57,716 nt of DNA from Sphingosinicella sp. GTDB lineage: Bacteria; Pseudomonadota; Alphaproteobacteria; Sphingomonadales; Sphingomonadaceae. A program made the position numbers and the translations under genes. Where the stretch lies: contig JAEULI010000139.1 of NCBI GenBank assembly GCA_016793845.1, forward strand, positions 1 through 57,716, written 5' to 3'. Positions within the stretch are counted from its first letter, which is position 1. Each line of letters opens with the position of its first letter. Below the pieces are notes generated by a model that was not told where the DNA came from, searched no databases, and saw only the letters and a list, made by a program, of their open reading frames with translations. Below, piece after piece: positions 34,899 to 43,395 of the stretch.

Positions 34899-35619
34899 GC
34901 TTCCCGGCGGCCTTGTTTACGCGCGGCGCCAGTCGGCGCCGACGCCGCAGCAGCGCGTCGAGGCCAATCTCGGCCTCGTGCGCAAGATCGCGTGGCATGT
35001 CTTCGGGCGGGTCAGCTCGGCGATCGAGATCGGCGATCTCGTGCAGATCGGCACGATCGCGCTGCTCGAAGCTGCGCGCAATTTCGAAGAGCGCGGCGTT
35101 GCCGCCTTCACTACCTATGCCACCACGCGCATTCGCGGCGCGATGATCGATCAGCTGCGGCGGCAGGCGAATATGTGCCGCAGCGCGCTCGTGCGCCGCA
35201 AGCAGCTGAACGATGCCCGCCGCGAAGCGGAGCTGGCGTTCGGACGCCCGCCGACGCAGATGGAACTCGCCGCGCGCATGGGCATCACGATCGAGGCGCT
35301 GCAGGCCGAGATCGATGCGACGCAGGGCGTGCACTACGAGAACATCGACGAGGTCTATTCGGACCATTCGCAGTGGTTCGCCGACGAAGGCGAGACGCCG
35401 GACGAAACGCTGGAACGCAAGGATCTCGAACGCGCGCTTGCCGAGGGCATCAAGACCCTGCCTGAGCGCGAGGCGATGGTGCTCCAGCTCTACTATGTCG
35501 AGGAGCTGAACCTCGACGAGATCGGCGCCGTGCTCGGCGTCGGCGCCGCGCGCGTCTGCCAGATCAAGAAAGCCGCGCTCGACCGGATGCGGCAGGGTCT
35601 TTCGGAGTGGGCGGCGTAA
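34882..35619 (+). CDS. fliA: Flagellar sigma factor FliA (sigma-28)
   Basis: 245 residues. Region 2 (NLGLVRKIAWHVFGRVSSAI, EIGDLVQIGTIALLEAARNF, TTYATTRIRGAMIDQLRR), region 3 (RPPTQMELAARMGITIEALQ) and region 4 (LPEREAMVLQLYYVEELNLD, EIGAVLGVGAARVCQIKKAA) are complete. It begins inside flhG (17-base overlap). It should read the five TAAA-N15-GTCGTKAW sites and be held by FlgM. The stop is 1 base from the convergent benE stop. Confidence 0.97.
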   Translation: MHARAELPGGLVYARRQSAPTPQQRVEANLGLVRKIAWHVFGRVSSAIEIGDLVQIGTIALLEAARNFEERGVAAFTTYATTRIRGAMIDQLRRQANMCRSALVRRKQLNDARREAELAFGRPPTQMELAARMGITIEALQAEIDATQGVHYENIDEVYSDHSQWFADEGETPDETLERKDLERALAEGIKTLPEREAMVLQLYYVEELNLDEIGAVLGVGAARVCQIKKAALDRMRQGLSEWAA

Positions 35620-35620
35620 C

Positions 35621-36787
35621 CTAAATCCGGCGCAGCAGCGCCTTGCCGCCGAGCGCGAGGAAACCGGCGAGCAGCCCCCAGAACGCCGCGCCGAGCCCGA
35701 AAAGCGCAAGGCCCGATCCGGTCGCAAGGAAGGTGACGATCGCCGCGTCGCGATCCTCCTTCACCGACAGCATTGTTTCCATGGTGCCAAGCAGCGCCGG
35801 AATGAGCGCGATGCCAGTCAACGTGACGATCACTGCTTCCGGCAGCGCAAGGAACAGCCGCACGAGCGCGGGCGAGAACAACGCGAGCACGAGATAGAAG
35901 CCGGCATACAGCATACCCACGACCCAGCGTTTGCGCGGATCGGGATGCGCGTCGTCGCTGGTGCAGATCGTGGCCGTGATCGCGGCGAGGCTGAGCGCGT
36001 GCGCCCCGAACGGTGCTGTCACCATCGAGGTCAGCCCGGTCCCGACGATAAGCGTGCGGGCGTTCGGCGTGTAACCCGCTGCCTGCAGCACGACGAGGCC
36101 GGGCAGGTTCTGCGAGACGAGCGTGACGAGGAAGAACGGCACGCCGATGCTGAGGACCGTGCGGACATCGAACGCGGGCATCACGGGGGTCAGCGCGCCG
36201 AACGTCGCCCCGGGCGGAAGCGGGGCTACGTCACCGCGCACCATGGTGATGGCAATCCCTGCCGCGAGGACCAGGAGCAGCGCGTAAAGCGGCACGCGTT
36301 GGCGCGCGAACAGGAAAACCGCCACGAGCAAGGCGACGAGCAGCGGATCGGCGGCGCCCGCCCTGAAAAGCCCGAGGCAGAAGGGGAGCAGGACGCCGGC
36401 GAGCATACCCGAAGCAACGGTCATGGGAATGCGCGCGGCGAGGCGCCCCAGCGCCGGGATCGCGCCCAACACCACCATCATCACGGCCGCGGCCAGAAAC
36501 GCCCCGACCGCCACGGGCCATGCGATCCCGGGTGCCGTCGCGGCGAGCAGGGCTGCCCCCGGCGTCGACCACGCCAGCACGACGGGCATCCGCAGCTTCA
36601 GGGAGAAAAAGCCGCCGGTCAGCGCGATGCCGAGGCAAAGCGCGGTGAGGGCTGAGCCCGTCTGCTCGATCGATGCGCCGAGCACGCGCATCGCCTGCAC
36701 CACGAGCGCGACCGTTCCGCCGAACCCGATGAGGGCGGCGATAAGGGCGGCGGACCATGCGGGCACAGGCGGCAGGCGAAGGCTCAT
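35621..36787 (-). CDS. BenE-family transporter
   Basis: 388 residues, 11-12 helices. LRMPVVLAWSTPGAALLAAT, VPFFLVTLVSQNLPGLVVLQ, AAGYTPNARTLIVGTG and TAPFGAHALSLAAITATICT are BenE (benzoate/proton symporter) signatures. No aromatic-degradation genes are nearby, so the natural substrate is uncertain. It interrupts the flagellar cluster between fliA and fliC; no flagellar role is known for the family. Confidence 0.88.
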   Translation of the reverse strand: MSLRLPPVPAWSAALIAALIGFGGTVALVVQAMRVLGASIEQTGSALTALCLGIALTGGFFSLKLRMPVVLAWSTPGAALLAATAPGIAWPVAVGAFLAAAVMMVVLGAIPALGRLAARIPMTVASGMLAGVLLPFCLGLFRAGAADPLLVALLVAVFLFARQRVPLYALLLVLAAGIAITMVRGDVAPLPPGATFGALTPVMPAFDVRTVLSIGVPFFLVTLVSQNLPGLVVLQAAGYTPNARTLIVGTGLTSMVTAPFGAHALSLAAITATICTSDDAHPDPRKRWVVGMLYAGFYLVLALFSPALVRLFLALPEAVIVTLTGIALIPALLGTMETMLSVKEDRDAAIVTFLATGSGLALFGLGAAFWGLLAGFLALGGKALLRRI

Positions 36788-36839
36788 GCCCGCCAGCTAG
36801 CAGCATCTCCGGGTTCTGCCAGCCCTCTTTACGCCAGGC

Positions 36840-37607
36840 TCAGGGGTAGCTGATCTCTTCGCCGGCGGGGCGCTTCTTCTCGGCCGACGACGCCACGATC
36901 GGCGTGTTCAGAACCTTCGCGGCCTCGGCGCTGCGCTCAGGCGCACGTTTCGGTGCGGCGCTGCGCTGGGCGGCGGGGCGGGTGGCTTGCGGGCGTGTGC
37001 TTGCGGGCGCCGCGCGGCGGGGCTCGGCGCGCGCGAGGCGGGCGTCGACCTGTTTCATGACCACCGATGGCAGCTGTTCGGCCATCTGCTGGTTGGCTTT
37101 GACCGCCGCGGCCAGCGCATTGATCTGGCCATCGACCGATTGCGGCGATGCCGATGCCGCAGCGAGGCCGGGCCGTGTCGAAAGTTCGTCGATAGCATCG
37201 CGCTGCTGTTCCATCAGGGTCTGGAGCGCATTCAGTTTGGCGATCACGTCCTTCGTCGATCCGGCGCTGCTCGCGTCGGCCGCGATGCTCGCCGCGCGCC
37301 ACGACTGGACGGCGGCGATGGTGGAGGTGAGCACGCAGACGCCGAGACACGCGGCGATCGCCATGCCGGACCGCGAGGGCTTGCGCGACGGCGCGGCGGC
37401 TTCGGCGGATTTCGCTTCAGCGGTGGGCGTCGCTGTCGGGGTGGGCGCGGGTTCCGGAGCCGGTTCAGCAGCAGGTTCCGGTGCCGGAGCTTCGGCTTCA
37501 GCCTTGGCGGGTGCCGGCTCGGGCTGCGGTTCGGCGGCTTTCGGCTTTGCGGCCTGCGGCGCCTCCGCGTCGAACGTCAGCTCCTCGTCGTCGTCTTCGG
37601 TCGCCAC
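36840..37607 (-). CDS. Unknown one-helix membrane protein with charged, Pro/Ala/Glu-rich arm
   Basis: 255 residues. An acidic N-terminus (ATEDDDEELTFDAEAP) leads into about 60 residues of Pro/Ala/Glu repeats, a single transmembrane helix (MAIACLGVCVLTSTIAAV-like, about 81-98), a probable coiled coil (TKDVIAKLNALQTLMEQQRD, DGQINALAAAVKANQQMAEQ) and a basic Arg/Ala/Pro tail. I do not recognise a family. It follows the fliC terminator in the same direction with no obvious FliA or sigma-54 promoter. The layout suggests an inner-membrane protein with a periplasmic coiled coil. Confidence 0.7.
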   Translation of the reverse strand: MATEDDDEELTFDAEAPQAAKPKAAEPQPEPAPAKAEAEAPAPEPAAEPAPEPAPTPTATPTAEAKSAEAAAPSRKPSRSGMAIAACLGVCVLTSTIAAVQSWRAASIAADASSAGSTKDVIAKLNALQTLMEQQRDAIDELSTRPGLAAASASPQSVDGQINALAAAVKANQQMAEQLPSVVMKQVDARLARAEPRRAAPASTRPQATRPAAQRSAAPKRAPERSAEAAKVLNTPIVASSAEKKRPAGEEISYP

Positions 37608-37636
37608 GAAAAATCCCCAAAATCTCAGGTCTTCAA

Positions 37637-37673
37637 GAAAACGGCCCCGGCGTTCGGATGAGCGCCGGGGCCG
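37637..37673 (-). terminator. Rho-independent terminator of fliC
   Basis: An 11-bp perfect stem (CGGCCCCGGCG at 37642-37652 with 37663-37673), 10-base loop and, on the minus strand, TTTTC directly after. It lies 29 bases past the flagellin stop. Confidence 0.9.
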
Positions 37674-37701
37674 AACCCGTACTAACTTACAACGCTAACT
37701 C

Positions 37702-39339
37702 TTAACGAAGCAGCGACAGCACGTTCTGCTGCGTCTGGTTCGCCTGAGCGAGCATCGCGGTCGCCGCCTGGCTCAGAACCTGCGAGCGGGCGAGGTTGGT
37801 GCTCTCCGCCGAGAAGTCCGCGTCTTCGATACGCGAGCGGGCTTCGGTGAGGTTCGTCGAGGTCGTCGTCAGGTTGCTGACGGTCGATTCGAGGCGGTTC
37901 TGGAGGGCACCGAGATCGCCGCGGCTCGACACGATCGAGTCGATCGCCTTGTCGAGGACCGTGAGCGCCGCCACCGCAGCTTCCTGGCTGCTGATGTCGA
38001 GCGTCGAGGTCATGTTGGCGCTGCCGCCCTGCTCGACGAAGCCGATCGCCGCAGCACCGGCACCTTCGACGCGGACGCCGCTGCCGTCGACCGAGGTCAG
38101 CACGAGGCTCGTGCCGCTCACCGTCGCCTTGACGCCGGTGTTGCCGGTCTGGGCGTTGATCGCCGTCGCCTTGTCGGCCGCCGAAGCCGTCGCCGAAGCG
38201 CCGATCTTCACGCCGTTGATGACGAGGGCGTCAGCCGCCAGCGCACCAGCGGAAACCGCTCCACCCGAGAAGGACACGCCGTCCGAAGCGACGTTGAGGC
38301 CCATCAGCTGCACGTCGGCAATCGCGGTCGCCGCCGTCGAGTTCGTGCCAACGACCTTGATGTCGCTGCCGTCCGCGCTCTGCAGGCTCACGAAGCCCTG
38401 ATAGGTGCCGGCCGTAAAGCCGCCAGCCGCCGTGCCGCCGACCGTGATCGCCTTGCCGGTGGTGTTCGCCAGAGTGATCGTCTTGTCAGAGTTCAGCGTC
38501 GCGGTGACGCCGAAGTCGTTGCGGTTGATGTTGGCGACCAGTTCCTCGACGCTCGCGGCCGCACCCACGGCGACGCCGCCGATGGTGATGTCGCCCACGG
38601 CGAAGCTCTCAGCCGTGATCTTGGCGCTGGTGACGTTGTTGGAGGCCGTGGCCTTCACACCCGTCTTGTCGCTGTTCTCGTTGATCGCGGCGGCAAGCGC
38701 TTCGGCGGTGTCGGCGGTCGGCACGCTGCCGAGCGCATTCACGCCGTTGAACGTCACGTCGCCAACGGCGAGACCCGAGACAGTCCCAACGCGGCCCGTC
38801 GTGATCTGGCCCGGCGCACCGCCGCTCGTGAGACCGAGCGCGTTCGAGGACACGTTCACCATCGAGATGCCGACCTGGTCGCCGGCGTTGACGCCCGTCT
38901 GCAGCTTGAGGTCGGTGACCGAGCCGTCGAGCAGCTTGAGGCCGTTGAAGTTCGCCGTCTTCGAGATGTTGTTGACTTCGGCGAGCAGCTGGTTGGTTTC
39001 CGCCTGGAGGCTCGAACGATCCTGCGCGCTGAAGGTGCCGTTCGCCGACTGCACGGTCAGCTCGCGGATGCGCTGCAGGATGTTGGTGACTTCGCCGAGG
39101 GCGCCTTCAGCCGTCTGCGCCATCGAGATGCCGTCGTTGGCGTTGCGGATGGCGACGGCCATGCCGCGGATGTTCGCGGTCATGCGCTGCGAAATGGCGA
39201 GACCGGCGGCGTCGTCCTTCGCGGAGTTGATGCGCTTGCCGGTGGACAGGCGCTCCATCGCCTTCGACAGCGAGGATTCAGCCGCAGCGGCGCCGCTCTG
39301 GGCGCGAAGGGCCGAGATATTCGTATTGATGACAGTCAT
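37702..39339 (-). CDS. fliC: Flagellin
   Basis: 545 residues. N-terminal [20 protein letters not shown] and [20 protein letters not shown], plus C-terminal [20 protein letters not shown] and [20 protein letters not shown], are the D0/D1 helices. The middle is Gly/Ala/Thr/Ser-rich with repeated motifs such as [11 protein letters not shown] and [11 protein letters not shown], likely flagellin hypervariable modules. It is longer than the ~280-residue minimal flagellins of many alphaproteobacteria. Start ATG 39339 follows AGAGAGAGAGCC. A sigma-28 promoter and a strong terminator flank it. The open frame continues upstream to 39966 without meaning. Confidence 0.97.
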   Translation of the reverse strand: MTVINTNISALRAQSGAAAAESSLSKAMERLSTGKRINSAKDDAAGLAISQRMTANIRGMAVAIRNANDGISMAQTAEGALGEVTNILQRIRELTVQSANGTFSAQDRSSLQAETNQLLAEVNNISKTANFNGLKLLDGSVTDLKLQTGVNAGDQVGISMVNVSSNALGLTSGGAPGQITTGRVGTVSGLAVGDVTFNGVNALGSVPTADTAEALAAAINENSDKTGVKATASNNVTSAKITAESFAVGDITIGGVAVGAAASVEELVANINRNDFGVTATLNSDKTITLANTTGKAITVGGTAAGGFTAGTYQGFVSLQSADGSDIKVVGTNSTAATAIADVQLMGLNVASDGVSFSGGAVSAGALAADALVINGVKIGASATASAADKATAINAQTGNTGVKATVSGTSLVLTSVDGSGVRVEGAGAAAIGFVEQGGSANMTSTLDISSQEAAVAALTVLDKAIDSIVSSRGDLGALQNRLESTVSNLTTTSTNLTEARSRIEDADFSAESTNLARSQVLSQAATAMLAQANQTQQNVLSLLR

Positions 39340-39415
39340 GGCTCTCTCTCTTTTTCCCGCTCTAAAAGCCGGCTCAGCCATGCGCCTCATTGGCGAAGCA
39401 TCTGCCGTACCCCAG

Positions 39416-39442
39416 TTCACGACCGATGCGCGGCAAAGTTTA
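39416..39442 (-). promoter_or_regulatory. Sigma-28 promoter for fliC
   Basis: On the minus strand TAAA, 15 bases, GTCGTGAA. The extended -35 TAAACTTT matches 7 of 8 of the enteric TAAAGTTT. The leader to fliC is about 70 bases, the same as for motA. Confidence 0.7.
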
Positions 39443-39469
39443 ATCACGAAAATTTGGGTGCGCTTTTTC

Positions 39470-39518
39470 CGTCGGGTTTCCGACGTCGCCGCGCGAAAGA
39501 CCCGTCCGGATTTCGACG
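39470..39518. promoter_or_regulatory. Candidate activator sites before fliE
   Basis: A perfect palindrome CGTCGG-GTTT-CCGACG at 39470-39485 and an imperfect relative CGTCCGGATTTCGACG at 39503-39518, 33 bases (three helical turns) apart. The first is centred about 98 bases upstream of the fliE sigma-54 start. With its flank, TTCCGTCGG..., it matches 17 of 19 bases of the site before flgB. Confidence 0.6.
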
Positions 39519-39549
39519 CGCGCGCCGTCGCGCCGCTGTTTTCCGCGAT

Positions 39550-39565
39550 TGGCACGGCGGTTGCA
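39550..39565 (+). promoter_or_regulatory. Sigma-54 promoter for fliEFGHIJ
   Basis: TGGCACGGCGGTTGCA, an exact consensus match. The predicted start (12 bases after the -12 C) is about 39576, only about 4 bases from the fliE ATG. Confidence 0.9.
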
Positions 39566-39579
39566 TTGCAGTCCCGACT

Positions 39580-39897
39580 ATGACGATCGATGCAAAAGGC
39601 CTGCTCGCGATCCGCTCCCAGATCCTGGAGCGGAACGACGTGCTTTCCCGCGCCGGCACGCCGCAAGCCGCGACGAAGCCGGATTTCGGCAACGTGATGC
39701 AAAGCGCGATGCAGGCTGTGAACACGCAGCAGACGCGCGCCGCCGAAGCCTCCGCCGCCTATGAGCGCGGCGAGACGACGGACATCGCCGCGGTGATGCT
39801 GCAGCGCCAGAAGGCATCGATCGGCTTCGAGGCGACCATGCAGGTGAGAAACCGCCTGCTGACCGCCTACAAGGACATCATGAACATGCCCGTCTGA
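39580..39897 (+). CDS. fliE: MS-ring/rod junction protein FliE
   Basis: 105 residues. [40 protein letters not shown] and the C-terminal [20 protein letters not shown] followed by DIMNMPV are characteristic. It joins the MS ring to the rod. ATG 39580 is the only sensible start downstream of the sigma-54 promoter, leaving almost no leader and no ribosome site. Leads fliEFGHIJ. Confidence 0.95.
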   Translation: MTIDAKGLLAIRSQILERNDVLSRAGTPQAATKPDFGNVMQSAMQAVNTQQTRAAEASAAYERGETTDIAAVMLQRQKASIGFEATMQVRNRLLTAYKDIMNMPV

Positions 39898-39949
39898 TTT
39901 CGCCGCTGACCCCGTCCAAACATCTGCAAGAGATTGACGAGCCCTATTC

Positions 39950-41698
39950 ATGAGTGACGCCGCCACATCGCCAGCCGTATCCGCGCCGCCGCCCGCCGCC
40001 CCCTTTGGGCCGGGGTTCGGCCGCTTTCAGGCACAGCTTCAGGCGATGCTCGCGCAGCCCGCCGTGCGCCGCAGCTTGCCGATGGTGATCGGCACGCTGG
40101 TGATCGCCGCGGTCGCCATGGCCTATATCCTCACGCGCACGCCCGAGATGCGGACGCTGTTTCCGGGGCTTGCCGAGGCGGACAAGGCCGCTGTCGTCGA
40201 GGCGCTGCAAGCATCGGGGATCACGCCCGGTATCGATAACATGACCGGCAGCGTGCAGGTGCCCGCCGCCGACTATCACAAGGCGCGGATGCTGCTCGCC
40301 GGCCAGGGGCTGCCGAAGGCCGCGGCCGAAGGCTATGCGCTGCTCGACGATATGCCGCTCGGCACCAGCCGCGCGATCGAGCAGGCCCGCCTGAAGCAAA
40401 GCCAGGAAAGCGAACTCGCGCGCAGCGTCGCGGAAATCGCCGCGGTTGAATCCGCGCGCGTCCACCTCGCGCTTCCCGAACAGTCCGTTTTCGTGCGCGA
40501 TCAGGCGCAGCCGACCGCCTCGGTCTTTCTGAAGCTGGCGCCGGGCCGCGCGCTTGGCGAGGCGCAGGTGCGCTCCATCGTCAATCTGGTTGCCTCCTCG
40601 GTTCCCGGCCTGCCGGCGGACCGCGTGTCGGTCATCGACCAGATGGGCACGCTGCTTACTCCCGACGCTTCGGGCGACGAATTCGGCGAAAGCCGCCGCC
40701 GCATCGCGTTCCAGTCCAAGATGGAAAGCATGTACCGCGAACGTCTGCTCGCGCTGCTGACGCCGATCATCGGCAGCGACAATTTCACCGCCGAAGTGCA
40801 CCTCGACCTCGATTTCACCGAAACCCAGCAGACGAACGAGGCGTGGGACAAGGACAATGCCGTGATCCGCAGCGAGCAGGGCGCATCGCAGTCGAGCGGC
40901 GGCGAGCTGGCTCCGCGCGGCATTCCGGGCGCGCTCTCGAACGTCGCTCCGCCTGCCGCGACTGCAGCAACGCCGGAGCAGGCACAGGCGCAGGCGCAAA
41001 ATCCCGCCGATCCGGGCGCTGCCCCCGCCGCGCCGCCCTCGGGCCCGCGCAGCGAGAGCTACACGCGCAACTACGAGATCGGAAAGCAGGTCTCCGTCAC
41101 CAAGGCGCCGATCGGCGAGGTTCGCCGCGTCTCCGCCGCCGTCGTGCTGCGCGAAAACGGCAAGGCGATGACCGCCGCGGAAACGAAGGCCATCGAGAAG
41201 CTCGTGCAGAGCAGCATCGGTTTCAACGCGGAGCGCGGCGATCTCGTGGCCGTCACATCGCGGCCGTTCGTCGATCCCACGGCAGAAACGCAGGCCTGGT
41301 ATCAGGTCGATTTCCAGAGCAACGCCTGGATCGGCGACATACTCAAGATCCTCGCAGCGCTCCTCATCTTCGTCGTCGTGTTCTTCATGGTGCTGCGGCC
41401 GTTCCTGAAAAAGGCGCTGGCCGCTGCCGATGCCGCGCCCATGCCGGCCGGCGGCGTCCTTGGCGCACCGCGTTCCATCGTGCTCGATGGCGGCGATCTG
41501 CAGACGATGGAAGCGCTGAAAGCCCGCCTGAAGCCGCGCGGCGGCCTGCCGCCGGAGGTGCTGACGATGGCGAACAGCTATGACGACAAGGTCGCCGTGG
41601 TCCGCATGTTCGTCGCCGAGGATACCGCCCGCGCATCGAATGTCGTCCGCCAGCTGATCCGTACCGAAACCGCAGCCCAGGGAAATGCCAATGAGTGA
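39950..41698 (+). CDS. fliF: MS-ring protein FliF
   Basis: 582 residues. A Pro/Ala-rich cytoplasmic start, helix 1 (about 45-61), ring-building motifs ([60 protein letters not shown]), a Pro/Ala-rich beta-collar insert around 330-365, helix 2 (about 465-483) and the FliG-binding tail. It forms the inner-membrane base of the motor. The 3' end overlaps fliG. Confidence 0.97.
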   Translation: MSDAATSPAVSAPPPAAPFGPGFGRFQAQLQAMLAQPAVRRSLPMVIGTLVIAAVAMAYILTRTPEMRTLFPGLAEADKAAVVEALQASGITPGIDNMTGSVQVPAADYHKARMLLAGQGLPKAAAEGYALLDDMPLGTSRAIEQARLKQSQESELARSVAEIAAVESARVHLALPEQSVFVRDQAQPTASVFLKLAPGRALGEAQVRSIVNLVASSVPGLPADRVSVIDQMGTLLTPDASGDEFGESRRRIAFQSKMESMYRERLLALLTPIIGSDNFTAEVHLDLDFTETQQTNEAWDKDNAVIRSEQGASQSSGGELAPRGIPGALSNVAPPAATAATPEQAQAQAQNPADPGAAPAAPPSGPRSESYTRNYEIGKQVSVTKAPIGEVRRVSAAVVLRENGKAMTAAETKAIEKLVQSSIGFNAERGDLVAVTSRPFVDPTAETQAWYQVDFQSNAWIGDILKILAALLIFVVVFFMVLRPFLKKALAAADAAPMPAGGVLGAPRSIVLDGGDLQTMEALKARLKPRGGLPPEVLTMANSYDDKVAVVRMFVAEDTARASNVVRQLIRTETAAQGNANE

Positions 41699-42710
41699 GG
41701 AACTCGCACTCGCGCCGCGCCATCTGTCCGGCACCCAGAAAAGCGCCATCCTGATGCTGCTGCTGGGTGAAGACGAAGCGGCCGACCTTCTGAAGCACAT
41801 GGGCCCTCGCGAGGTGCAGAACCTCGGTCAGGCGATGTATTCGGTGGCCGATGTCGATCAGGATACGGTGAACGTCGTCCTCGACGAGTTCATCCTCGCC
41901 GCCCGCGAGCAGACGAGCCTTGGTCTTGGCACCGGCCCGTATGTGAAGAACGTCTTCGTGAAGGCACTGGGTGAAGAGAAGGCGGGCAGTGTGCTCGGCC
42001 GCATGAGCTCCTCGGCGCCGCAGAAGGGCATCGAAATCCTCGACTGGATGGATGCGCGCTCGATCGCGGCGACGATTTCGTCGGAACATCCGCAGGTGAT
42101 CGCCGCCGTGCTCTGCCATCTGGAGCCGGGCCTCGCCGCTGAAGTGCTGCAGCTGCTCCCCGAGGAGATGCAGCCCGACATGATGCTGCGGGTCGCGACG
42201 CTCGATTCGATCCAGCCCGATGCGCTCGCCGAGCTCGAACGCGTCATGCAGAAGCAGATCAAGACGAACGCCGCCGTGCGCTCCGCGACCGCGGGCGGCA
42301 CGACCACCGCAGCGCGCATCATGAACTATGTGCGCGGCGGTGCGGATCGCCGTATCATCGAACAATTAACCACAATGAACGAGAATATCGGCCAGAGTAT
42401 TCAGGATCAGATGTTCGTGTTCGAAAACCTTCTCGCGCTCGACGACCGCAGTATGCAGACGCTGCTCCGCTCGGTCGACAACACGCTGCTTGTCGCCGCG
42501 CTCAAGGGCTCGGACGAGCGGATGCGGACCAAGATGTTCGCTGCCATGTCGCAGCGCGCCGCACAGAGCGTGCAGGACGAGATCGAATCGCGCGGGCCCA
42601 TGAAGGTGAGCGAAGTGCAGGACGCGCAGAAGCGTATCCTCGCGATCGCGCGCCAGCTCGGCGAAAGCGGTGCTATCATGCTCGGCGGTTCGGGAGATGA
42701 CTATGTCTAG
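41691..42710 (+). CDS. fliG: Motor switch protein FliG
   Basis: 339 residues. N domain: LSGTQKSAILMLLLGEDEAA. Middle: the EHPQ motif SSEHPQVIAAVLCHLEPGLA. C domain: MFVFENLLALDDRSMQTLLR, with charged torque residues following in ALKGSDERMRTKMF. ATG 41691 has AGGGAAA about 8 bases before; ATG 41685 is too close. It transmits torque from MotA and rides on FliF. Confidence 0.97.
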   Translation: MSEELALAPRHLSGTQKSAILMLLLGEDEAADLLKHMGPREVQNLGQAMYSVADVDQDTVNVVLDEFILAAREQTSLGLGTGPYVKNVFVKALGEEKAGSVLGRMSSSAPQKGIEILDWMDARSIAATISSEHPQVIAAVLCHLEPGLAAEVLQLLPEEMQPDMMLRVATLDSIQPDALAELERVMQKQIKTNAAVRSATAGGTTTAARIMNYVRGGADRRIIEQLTTMNENIGQSIQDQMFVFENLLALDDRSMQTLLRSVDNTLLVAALKGSDERMRTKMFAAMSQRAAQSVQDEIESRGPMKVSEVQDAQKRILAIARQLGESGAIMLGGSGDDYV

Positions 42711-43395
42711 TGTTTTCAGTGCAGATGCCCGTCCCGTGACGCTCGCCGATCTGTTCGCACCCAGCCGCAGCGACTTCACACCGATGTTCGCTCCCCGGCC
42801 GGCGGGCGACTTCGTGCCGCGCGTGGATTTCGCCCACCCCTCGTCGGAATTCACGCGCGGCACAATTCACGAAACCATCGAAACGACCGAGGAAGAGCTT
42901 GCCGCGGCGCTCGCCGAAGCTGAGGCGCAGGGGCACGCCGCCGGGCTTGAGGCCGGCCGCGCCGAAGTGCGCGCTGAAGCGGAGCGCGCACGGGCCGAGT
43001 GTCGTTCGCTGCTGCGCAGCCTCGACGACGCCCGCGCGATCGACAGGGCCGCGCTGGGGCCGAAGCTTCGCCGTGCCGTGCTCGATCTTGTCGAGCGCAT
43101 CGTCGGTGCGCACGTTGCCGTCGAGCCTGCGTTCGTCAACGGCTGCATCACGCGCGCGCTCGATACGCTGAAGGAAACCAGCGAGGCCGCGAAGCTGTTC
43201 CTGCACCCGGACGACCTTGCCGTCATCGATGATGGCAGCCTTAAAGACTATACGAACCTCACGCTTGCCGCGGATCCCGAATTGCAACGCGGCAGCGTGA
43301 GGCTCGAAGCCGGTGGCGGTGAAGTGGAGGACGGTGTTCGTCCGCGCATCGCTCGGCTTGAAACCGCACTGCGCGCGGCGGGCATCGCCGCGTGA
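42703..43395 (+). CDS. fliH: Export ATPase regulator FliH
   Basis: 230 residues. Acidic coiled coil in the first half (ETIETTEEELAAALAEAEAQ, GHAAGLEAGRAEVRAEAERA with glycine spacing), then the C-terminal domain (LRRAVLDLVERIVGAHVAVE, ...LFLHPDDLAVI) that holds FliI. GGAG about 6 bases before ATG 42703 decides the start; the frame opens earlier inside fliG. GTGA overlap with fliI. Confidence 0.88.
   Translation: MSSVFSADARPVTLADLFAPSRSDFTPMFAPRPAGDFVPRVDFAHPSSEFTRGTIHETIETTEEELAAALAEAEAQGHAAGLEAGRAEVRAEAERARAECRSLLRSLDDARAIDRAALGPKLRRAVLDLVERIVGAHVAVEPAFVNGCITRALDTLKETSEAAKLFLHPDDLAVIDDGSLKDYTNLTLAADPELQRGSVRLEAGGGEVEDGVRPRIARLETALRAAGIAA

Noticed and set aside
39340-39357. CT/GA dinucleotide run before fliC as a phase-variation tract
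   Set aside because: Only about five units. It acts more simply as a GA-rich ribosome-binding leader on the fliC message.
39944-41800. 618-residue open frame on the minus strand
   Set aside because: Antisense of fliF; no start signal or domain.
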